Shown here: in pieces, positions 51,452 through 60,000 of the stretch
Position numbering within the stretch: position 1 is the first letter of the stretch
How the letters are laid out: every line of letters begins with the position of its first letter
Source of the DNA: Mesostigma viride
Lineage: Eukaryota; Streptophyta; Mesostigmatophyceae; Mesostigmatales; Mesostigmataceae
Direction: 5' to 3'
Assembly (NCBI GenBank): GCA_009746045.1
Contig: RPFO01000080.1
Location: 1,038,920-1,098,919 of the forward strand
Length of the DNA stretch: 60,000 nucleotides
Position numbers and translations under genes: made by a program
The notes under the pieces: generated by a model
The model's input: the letters and a program-made list of their open reading frames with translations, nothing else
Told to the model about the DNA's origin: nothing
Database searches by the model: none

Positions 51452-52349
51452 CAAAGCCAATACAGAATTCACCCTATGGACGTCAATTAGCGAGACCCGC
51501 CTGAAAATGGCGAGAGACGTAATGTATTTCATGCATTATTATGGTTTGGAAGTTCGCGGCCGTGAGTCGCGTAACATTTGCTGGTCAGGCGTCTTGTTGA
51601 AGTCCTGCTGGCCAGCGCGTTTCCTGGAACCAGTCGCGGCTGGAGTCGCGGAAGTTTATATAAAACAATTTCCGGAATATTTCACATGTCGTCAGGCGTC
51701 GTTGGTTGAAGCCGGAGCCATATAATGAGCTCAGGTTCAATTCCTGCTGCCGGCGATGTCGCAAGCTAATTTTTTGGTATTTTTTCGGGCAACGCAGCGT
51801 GGAGCTGCGAATTTTTGTGCCGGAACCTGTCACTGGCCTATGCCAGTATGGGGAGTAATATGTGGTCGGCTGACCGGACGTTCATCGCGGGAATAATAAG
51901 ACGTGCATAGTCCACGCAGATGCCCAATGCGAAAACGAGGGGATCAGACCGAAAGCAGGCGTTCAGGCCGGGAGCAACTTTTTGCACCGAGTATCGCCGC
52001 CATTACCACCTGCACGATCAAAGTGCTACTCCACCAAGACCAAGAATTCTTTGCTGCTTCATCGAGCCAAGTTCGGCAATGCATCCAAAATGACATCAAC
52101 TTTTATGCTGCGTTTTTTTTTTCCAGGAATGGTTTGGCCGTGGCCCTTGCCACGAGCAATGTGTTTTCTTCCCCGTGCTGATAGCAATGGTAGCACTGTT
52201 TTGACGGGCTAGCCATGTAAGGGGGGTGTCAGAGTATGTTTATACCTGGCTGCCCTACCTAGCTTTTAGGCCCTTGCCTGAATTGAGGGGGGAGAGACTG
52301 TTTGCCCTACCTGCGTAGTGTCTTCACTTTAGGCATTGTGCAAGGGGGG
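51452..52349. other. Spacer between LTR-like repeats; purine tracts
   Basis: No protein domain is recognised. AAGGGGGGTGTCAGAG occurs twice (52226-52241 and 52343-52358). The second is directly before repeat B at 52350 and looks like a polypurine tract next to a 3' LTR; the first suggests an older LTR start in the same place. Confidence 0.4.
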
Positions 52350-52736
52350 TGTCAGAGGTGAATTTCACCCTGTGTGCCCAACTGCCTGTTTACATTTGTA
52401 GTGTCTGGCCATCATGTTGTAAACGGAGGTATTAGGGTTGCGTCCCTAACAATCGCACCCGCCTGCCGTCTTTCTGGCCGATAATTAAATAGGCTTGGTA
52501 GGGCCCGCCGTGAGCTTTCCGGCACAGCTTATAGCACTGAATATAGTGCAGTATAGCAAAAGTTATGTAGTGCCGAAGTTGTAATTCCGGCACAATACTT
52601 TGCGTACCTTAGGTGCCGACGGTGTACTATCCTCGGCCGAATATTCCGTGTTGGATATTTCGTATGACTGAATCCAGTTCTAGATGCATTGTATGCCGTG
52701 TTAGTTGCTTGACATCTGGCGTTCTCCTAATCGTCA
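52350..52736 (+). repeat. LTR-like repeat B, copy 2 (387 bp)
   Basis: TGTCAGAGGTGAATTTCACC to CTAATCGTCA is the reverse complement of 47905-48291. It is preceded by AAGGGGGG and followed after four bases by repeat A copy 2. Confidence 0.75.
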
Positions 52737-52740
52737 AAAT

Positions 52741-53016
52741 TGTATAATCGACAGCTGGCAACTTGTGCAGAATATTCTAGAACGTGCACCGCTGTCCCAA
52801 TGTGCCTTGATAAGGAAGTGACACACCTACGTTGCACTTACCTTGCAGTCCGAGCCCAGTGTGGCTATGGATGCTATGGTCCCCACCCGGGAACCGCACC
52901 ATGGCTTTGGCGGTGAAACGGTGGCAGTCCGTAACCTAAATATGCAATGAATAAACTGATTATCAATTGTCTCAATCAGTCTTGACGACCAAGGAATTAT
53001 ATGAAAATTTCTGACA
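52741..53016 (+). repeat. LTR-like repeat A, copy 2 (276 bp)
   Basis: It matches 51176-51451 along its whole length. The flanks of the pair show no shared 5-bp duplication. Confidence 0.8.
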
Positions 53017-53339
53017 ATTCGCAGTTCGGCCCAGTTTGTGTGGTTTTGTCTCCATTTTCACACGAGACGGCTACGAGCCAGGACGCCAAGGGTCGCCAGC
53101 ATTGTTTTCTGTTTTTCTTCCATTGGTGAAGGGCCCAAGTTGTGAAGGGCCCAAGACGGCGATGACCCAGCCACGGCCTCAAGGAGGCCAGAATTCCCCC
53201 ACTGTACAGGGGAAATACTGCCGAAATTTCACTAAAAACAGGTGGTAATTGTGCTGTGGGTTACGGGTTAGTATCACCCCGTTAACCAAGTGGTGTGCAT
53301 GCTTGCGCTGCTTGTTTGAAACAGGCCCCCCTGAGAAAA

Positions 53340-53464
53340 CCTAACCACCCTGCACTCGGTCCCCCTCTGCATGGCTAAAAGAGAGGTAGGGGTAAGAGGT
53401 TGTCTACCGGTGTCTAGGAAGAAGGGCGTATAACCATGGGCGGCCTGAGGGCAATAATTGTTAA
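53340..53464 (-). pseudogene. Second gypsy integrase, downstream piece
   Basis: Read leftward from 53464: NNYCPQAAHGYTPFFLDTG, then RQPLTPTSLLAMQRG. This is the integrase stretch after the catalytic Glu. It continues directly from the piece ending at 55169 when the TTAA element is removed. Beyond about 53340 the frame fades; 53017-53339 has no other gene. Confidence 0.85.
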
Positions 53465-55164
53465 CCCCTAAATGGGCAGAAATACTGCCGATGCATCGGC
53501 TGTAACTTCACAATTTTGCAAACCAGATGCCATCCAACCCACCCATATCCAATGGCTGTCCTTGGGGGCCAAGCATGTCCATGAGTTGCCCTTCGGGTTG
53601 GTATATCATAACCTTACATATTTGCAGGGTAGGCCATGTATAACTGCCGTCAAAGTCAGGGGGGTCAAGACGAGCGTTTTCATTTTTGGTAGAATGTGCA
53701 TTTTGAATTATGTTGTAAGAGCTAGGCACCTACCACTTCAGGGATGATAAGCAATTAGTTGCTGAACAGTTTGAGCCATTGGGGTCATCATTTGGGTGGG
53801 TATACCAGCAGTTACACCCAGTACAGCCTATAGGGGTACCGTTGGTAAAAAGCAACCAAGGGGGTAGGGGTGGGCATACTACCTACTAATACCTACTAAA
53901 AATGTCCCCCAACCATGCCACACAATACATTTCCCTTCCACAATGATGGGGAAACATAACTGCATCATCACACTGCCCTTACATGGCACCTATGTGCAGG
54001 TGCCACCTTGTCCATGCACGTAGGTAACGTGGTACGGATACCCTACGCAAGGCATGTATTCTAGGAGGCAGCCACCAACAAACTAGTGATTTTAAGCCTA
54101 TTTCAGCTTGCCCTAGCAAGGATAAACTAGGCCTAAGCTGCTATAGCTTGCCAGGTGATGGCCAGCACACCTGGTGGCACATGCTGACAATGGGAAGCTT
54201 CTACTCACCGGGTACATGCTTGATGATGCCACAGAGACCAGCCAACTGCCTCACACTCATGCAATATGTGTGTGGGAAATGTATAACAAACATATATGGA
54301 GGTATTCAAACCCATACAGCCTCTAAAACTTATCACCATCACACTATGGCAGGTCAACTGACTGAGGGAAGCATCTAAGAATGGTGTTTTAGGAAGGGGC
54401 CAGGCCAGGGTCAAGAAAGAGCATGAATAATAAAGAAAGAATGTGCTACACAAGCTAGAACGTATATATAAACGTCAAACATCGACAAGAAAACGATAAC
54501 TCAGCTTTACCTGGCATGGCTGGCATTACCTTGGCCCAGGCGGTGGCCGCAAAATGGCGCATTTCGGCACACCAAAGTTGTGCAGCATGGTCGCTAGATT
54601 CGACGATTTCTGGCCACCCTTGCACGTTGACGACTACTATGTATCATAAAAAGTACAAAGAAACCGATATATCCTTTAAAATACGCCGGAAAATTATTGC
54701 TGTCAACGTTTCTATCGTCCGGCCTGATCGCAGTTTTTTCCAGCAAGAACGCTGCCGACACCTATCAAATGGCATTCCCGCGAACCAAAAATTGGCCTGT
54801 ATCATCTTTAGGACGTATAAAATCAATTTCCTGAGTTTGGTCAGAAAATTCGAACGAAAACGTAAATGCCATGCGTGTGCGCAAGCCGCCATGGCCAGGT
54901 CGTCGTTTTCCGGAATGCACGTTCTACGTGAAAAAGTACCCTGACCCCTTGTACTTTGACCGGCCAGAACACCTCTATAACTTTGTCAGAAGTATGCAAA
55001 CCCTAGTACCATGCTGTGAGGAAATTTATAAACTTTCGATCTTCTCAGCTAAACTTTTCCTAATTCTCAATAGTTTTCGCGGCATTTGGTCCCCCGAGAA
55101 GGGGCCGACGTGTCGGCTGTAACTCAGTTTTAGGCGGAAAATCGGCAGCCAGACCATTTAGGGG
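53465..55164. mobile_element. TTAA-flanked TIR element, 1,700 bp, inside a gypsy integrase
   Basis: The ends are CCCCTAAATGG and its inverse with TTAA at 53461-53464 and 55165-55168, as in piggyBac-type insertions (ends beginning CCC, TTAA target). Removing the element and one TTAA restores the host gene frame: EFSL and NNYCPQAAHG join. There is no transposase; the longest frames are not recognisable. Relatives: truncated at 7177-8395, diverged inside 24271-25990. Confidence 0.9.
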
Positions 55165-55168
55165 TTAA

Positions 55169-55990
55169 GGGAAAACTCTACAAGGCATAGATAATCCTCC
55201 CAATCACTCCCAAAACCATTCACATAGTGTCGCAGAGCTTCTTCCACTACAGTACTCTATTCAATCGTTCTACTAAATGAGAAGAGGAGGAGTGGTAGGC
55301 AGTACCAAAGGTGCATGACCTTAGTACCGATAGCAGCAAAGAACTGCTGCCAAAAATCGGAGGTAAATAATTTATCTTTGTCAGAAATAAACTGTCTACT
55401 CAAACCATGATATCTATAAACATTATTGAGGTATAGGCGGGCACAATCGCGTGCAGTGAGGTCAAGGGGGCAAGGCACTAGATGGCACATACGCGTAAAG
55501 CGATCTATACAAACACAAGGATCTGAGCATTACCCTTATCATTCTTTTTAAAAGGTCCTACAAAATCCATCAGAAGGGAATCCCAGGGCATGATGGGATC
55601 AGGAAGGGTTCTAGGCTCGGCTATCTGCCCTACGTTGCTAGGTTTCATTTCCTGACAGGATTGGCAGGTCCTAACATATTCATCTACATCCTTTAAGAGG
55701 GAGGGCCAGTAGTAGGAACGTCGGGTTACTAGATCCCGTACCCGTTTACCGCCCTGATGAGCAGCTAAATCATGCAACTCAAAAAGCAATGAAGAGCGAC
55801 AGATAGGAGGGACATACAGGCGCCATTGAGGGGGAGAATCTTTTAACTGCACATATAGAAATCCACCTACAAACTTACAGGGGTATTTGCCTAACTGTTG
55901 GGGATGGGAGGCAATAGCGGCTAAAGCTTCCGGCTCGATCAGTGGCCGTGAATCTACTAGCTGATAAGGCGCTCGAGATCAGAGGTAGGC
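55169..55990 (-). pseudogene. Second gypsy integrase, upstream piece
   Basis: Read leftward from about 55990: LIEPEALAAIASHPQQLG, PPICRSSLLFELHDLAAHQG, YYWPSLLKDVDEYVRTCQSC (zinc module), WDSLLMDFVGPF (first Asp), then in another frame RYHGLSRQFISDKDKLFTSD (second Asp), YH and VERLNRVL (Glu), LRHYVNGFGSDWEDYL. Breaks lie near 55500, 55305 and 55235. The sequence differs from the gypsy at 44-46 kb, so this is a different family. Confidence 0.85.
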
Positions 55991-56386
55991 GTCGCTACAG
56001 AAGTATCTATATCAGGCTTAAAGAGGTCGCCTACCGCCTTGCCAAAGAGAAGGGGAGGTCCTAGAGGGACTAGATTATCATAGGACTTTCCTGACCTAGT
56101 CGCTATATGGCTAAGCGGTATAGAAATGTTATTTTTCCCCTCCCCCCCACAGGGACCACAGGAAGGGCCTCACAAGGGAGAGAGAGTCCTACGTGAGAAA
56201 GGAGGCCAGGCATACGGACAGCAGTATGAAAGAGGTAGGTATATTGTTCGTCATCAGGCAAATCACCATAGGGAGAGACACCACTGGAGTGGTACAGTAG
56301 GCACTAGGGTAGTATTGAGAACATCCAAGTCCTCGAAAAAAGAGTAATCCGCACGGCGGGAGAGGGCACAATATTATCTACACCTT
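55991..56386. other. Probable upstream remnant of the second gypsy; no readable frame
   Basis: AGAGGTCGCCTACCGCC and similar fragments look like retroelement coding DNA on the minus strand, but stops and shifts prevent assignment. Confidence 0.3.
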
Positions 56387-59300
56387 CCCTGCCAGCCGTT
56401 AAGAATGTACTCCAGCACAAGTACATTTTGAGTTTTTCCAAGTTTCTTGTTTTTTGCTTGTTTCAAGTTCAGTTTTGCATAAAAAGTGTCCCCATAGCCC
56501 CTGGATCTCATCTGGAGGTAGTTGAACTAGTATATGCTACAATATACTAGGTTGTACTATTTTCTACTACATTTATACTATAATGTACCAAATTGAACTA
56601 CATCTGAACTAAGTGTAACTGTGATTGATGCCCCTGTAACGTCTCCCAATGCTCAATAACAGGTCTGGCCACCATTGGTGACCTCCTAGAGCCATTCACA
56701 GCTGCATTTCGTGGATCACCGCACAAAAAAAAAATGTTTTACTTAGCCTTATCAACATGGGAATGAGGGCTTTGGTGTGCAAACATGCATGTGTGCTAAA
56801 AATTGGACATTCTGACACTGCCCGAGAGTCTGGTAATACTTAAGCACTTCAGGTCATGATCGAAGTATAGAATGAACTGATGCAAGCAATCAAGCATTAT
56901 GCAAGGAATGGAATGCTGCAATGAATTTTAGCAGTAATACTTGCAACTAGGGAACACACGATAAAGTCACGAATCTGACATGCATTGTGCCGTCATGGCA
57001 CATGCATGAACATGTACACGAACAGAGGATCACGCGGACGCCCACGTGCACGCGCATGGCAATCCCCATGCCCCCCCCCCCCCCACACACACACAAGCCC
57101 CAACTCCAAACATTGCACCAATGACCCACCCACCCAAACCCAACCCCAGCCCCCCTGACCCCCCAACGCCCATGCACACGCCCATGCCCCCCGCCCCGCC
57201 CCCGCCCCGCCCCCCCCCGCCCCCGCCCCCCGCCCCCGCCCCGCCCCCGCCCCCCGCCCCGCCCCCGCCCCGCCCCCGCCCCCGCCCCGCCCCCGCCCCG
57301 CCCCGCCCCGCCCCCGCCCCCGCCCCGCCCCCGCCCCCGCCCCCGCCGCCCCCGCCCGCCCCCGCCCCGCCCCCGCCCCCGCCCGCCGCCCCGCCCCCGC
57401 CCCCGCCCCCCGCCCCGCCCCCGCCCCCGCCCCCGCCCCCGCCCCCGCCCCCGCCCATGCCCATGCCCCTGCCCCCGCATCCGCCCATTCTCACCCACGC
57501 CCACGCCCACGCCCACGCCCACGCCCATGCCCACGCCCATGCCCACGCCCACGCCCACGCCCACGCCCACGCCCACGCCCACGCCCACGCCCACGCCCAC
57601 GCCCACGCCCACGCCCACGCCCACGCCCACGCCCACGCCCACGCCCACGCCCACGCCCACGCCCACGCCCACGCCCACGCCCACGCCCACGCCCACGCCC
57701 ACGCCCACCCTAGCCTCACCCCTACTCCAAGCCACAATTATACCCAAAGCCACAGCCAGAAGTAGAGCGCAGCTGCAACAATAGCAGACGTAGCTGAGAC
57801 ACACACCTACCCACGCCAACGCCCACGCCCACGCTCACGCCCACGCCCACGCCCACGCCCACGCCCACGCCCACGCCCACGCCCACGCCCACGCCCACGC
57901 CCACGCCCACGCCCACGCCCACGCCCACGCCCACGCCCACGCCCACGCCCACGCCCACGCCCACGCCCACGCCCACGCCCACGCCACGCCACGCCCACGC
58001 CACGCCCACGCCCACGCCACGCCACGCCCACGCCACGCCCACGCCACGCCACGCCCACGCTCACGCCCACGCCCACGCCCACTCCAACGCCCACTCCCAC
58101 GCCCACGCCCACGCCCACGCCACGCCCACGCCCACGCCCATGCCCACGCCCACGCCCACGCCCACGCCCACGCCCACGCCCACGCCCACGCCCACGCCCA
58201 CGCCCACGCCCACGCCCACGCCCACGCCCACGCCCACGCCCACGCCCACGCCCACGCCCACGCCCACGCCCACGCCCACGCCCACGCCCACACCCACACC
58301 CACGCCCACGCCCACGCCCACGCCCACGCCCACGCCCACGCCCACGCCCACCCACGCCCACGCCCACGCCCACACCCGCCCACGCCCACGCCCACGCCCA
58401 CGCCCACGCCCACGCCCACGCCCACGCCCACGCCCACGCCCACGCCTACGCCCACGCCCACGCCCACGCCCACGCCCACGCCCATGCCACGCCCACGCCC
58501 ACGCCCACGCCCACGCCCACGCCCACGCCCACGCCCACGCCCACGCCCACGCCCACGCCCACGCCCACGCCCACGCCCACGCCCACGCCCACGCCCACGC
58601 CCACGCCCACGCCCGCGCCCATGCCCACGCTCACGCCCACGCCCACGCCCACGCCCGCGCCTGCGCCCACCCTAGCCTCACCCCTACTCCAAGCCACAAA
58701 TGCACCGTAAGCCACAGCCAGAAGTACAGCACAGCAGCGACAATTGCAGACTTAGCCCAGACACACACCTACCCACGTCAATGCCCCTGCCCAGAGACTC
58801 GCGGCCTCATCCCACCCCCCTGCACGAACAGTTCCCAAACAAAAGAAAAGGCAAACAAAAGGAACAAGAGTAGCAAGCTGCATTGCGAGCACATATGCCA
58901 GTTCTGGTGCACATGCCAGGCCGAAAGCAACTCATGATTGCCCCTGCCCCTGCCCCTGCCCCTACCCCTGCCCCTGCCCCTGCCCCTGCCCCTGCCCCTG
59001 CCCCTGCCCCTGCCCCTGCCCCTGCCCCTGCCCCTGCCCCTGCCCCTGCCCCTGCCCCTGCCCCTGCCCCTGCCCCTGCCCCTGCCCCTGCCCCTGCTCC
59101 TGCCCCTGCCATCACCATTCTAACCACCACACATTACGAAAAGCAAGAAGAAATTATAATAATAAGAAGAAATTATAAGAAGAAGAAATAATAATAATAA
59201 ACAAGCACAAAGTTGACTGCACATGCGACTGTACCAGTAGGCACGTAGCAAATTTTAGCTGCAGCTTCAATTTCAACTTCATTGCAATTGCAAGTGTGAC

Positions 59301-60000
59301 TGCATGTGTAATTGCACTACCAATGCCTAATGCCCACTGCATGTGCCCAGTGCGAATGCAATTCAAAAGCAACATGCAATCGAAATTACAGCTGAAGCCG
59401 GCTATTAACAAAGATATTTAAAGCAGTTGTTAACTACAGAGACCCAATGAAAATGCAAATGCAATGAAAAAGCAACAGAAGTTGAAGCCACTGCCACTCT
59501 ACCTGCCGACAGTAACACCACCGCCAGCACCCACTCATATCCCAACGACAAGGAAATAGAATTGCCCAAAGCCAGACATACATTGGGACGCATAAGCAAA
59601 CGGCAACGCAAGCGCACATGCAAATGTATACGCAAAGGCAAAGGCAAAGGCAAACGCAAACGCAAACGCAAACGCAAGCTTGTCATGTACCTACGCTTAA
59701 CTGCAAACGCAAACTGTGCACGAAGCAAAAAGATTGGATGGCCAAGATCATGGCAAATACGAGGGCCGAAAACAATCCAACTTCATCTAAATGTCCGAAA
59801 TCCTCACGACGTTTCGATGCGCGCTTGAATGTCGAAGGCCTGCGCCGATTATCGATCATAAGTCGAATGTGTAATTGTCGGCTTATGAGAACTGCTTTGC
59901 GACAGTATCACGTCAGGCCGTTCCTGTGCAGCCATTTTCCCTGTGCAGCGGGTGGACAACGTTCACTTTCCGCATTATTCATGGCTATCGAAGTTAATTC
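56387..60000 (+). mobile_element. TE-1 second copy, left 3.6 kb (continues past the window)
   Basis: It begins with the same end sequence (CCCTGCCAGCCGTTAAGAAT) and follows 14165-17783 almost base for base outside the hexamer arrays. The flank before it (CACCTT) differs from the first copy, so it is an independent insertion and not a segmental duplication of the surroundings. The palindrome and ORFs would lie beyond 60000. Confidence 0.9.
57166..59110. repeat. Hexamer satellite arrays in the second TE-1 copy
   Basis: The same four blocks in the same order: CCCCGC (57186-57460), CCCACG (57495-57707 and 57815-58670) and CCCCTG (58938-59110). Unit numbers and positions of CCACG slips differ from the first copy, while the flanking unique DNA is nearly identical. 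Confidence 0.95.

Noticed and set aside
47905-52736. A 4.8-kb DNA transposon with 387-bp terminal inverted repeats
   Set aside because: The inverted order is explained by the 46158-51124 inversion; a polypurine tract before the right copy and TG...CA ends fit LTRs better.
56947-59191. Repeat-rich frames resembling low-complexity proteins
   Set aside because: These are the second copy of the same satellite arrays inside TE-1.

Overview
The window is eukaryotic nuclear DNA. Coding segments are split by GT/AG introns whose reading phases agree across exons, polyadenylation-type AATAAA signals follow genes, and most of the sequence is transposable elements (TEs) and satellites nested in one another. 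The TE mix (Ty3/gypsy, LINE, PIF/Harbinger, TTAA-inserting, CACTA-like and a possible HUH-endonuclease element) and the GC-rich hexamer arrays would suit an alga or another protist with an expanded genome. I cannot name the species.

Layout. 1-5.6 kb: a compact gene block. Three genes point right: a zinc-ligand-rich protein cut by the window edge, a protein ending in a Cys pair, and a protein with an acidic tail. They converge on a leftward two-exon gene that reads coiled coil, acidic region, Cys2-His-Cys zinc finger, then a Rep-type HUH endonuclease-like domain. This is the best candidate for an unusual system, possibly a Replitron-like element. 6.8-9.8 kb: a PIF/Harbinger element with TAA target duplications, itself carrying a truncated TTAA-type element.

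10.2-36.1 kb: one long gene, assembled here from seven exon segments, for a TauD/TfdA-type Fe(II)/2-oxoglutarate dioxygenase. It has a possible signal peptide, the HxD motif on a 26-bp micro-exon, and the distal His and Arg in the last exon. Its introns hold a (CCCT)n array, a 51-bp minisatellite derived from exon 3, an 8.65-kb terminal-inverted-repeat element with ACT duplications (called TE-1) nested in a LINE-related repeat, a 1.72-kb TTAA element and a 6.76-kb CACTA-like element.

36-44 kb: LINE debris (an intact ORF1 and broken ORF2 pieces), short elements with palindromic ends and (TTAA)n tails. 44-53 kb: a Ty3/gypsy element whose integrase ends in a PHD-like finger. The sequence shows a 4.97-kb inversion that split its RNase H domain, with LTR-like repeats and a small TIR insertion in its RT. 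53.3-56 kb: a second gypsy integrase interrupted by a TTAA element; removing the insert restores the reading frame. 56.4-60 kb: a second copy of TE-1, running off the window.

Several otherwise good reading frames break at homopolymer runs (C7, A6, A10, G4TG5). Some apparent pseudogenes may therefore be assembly errors. Similarities are from reading motifs by eye; no search was run.
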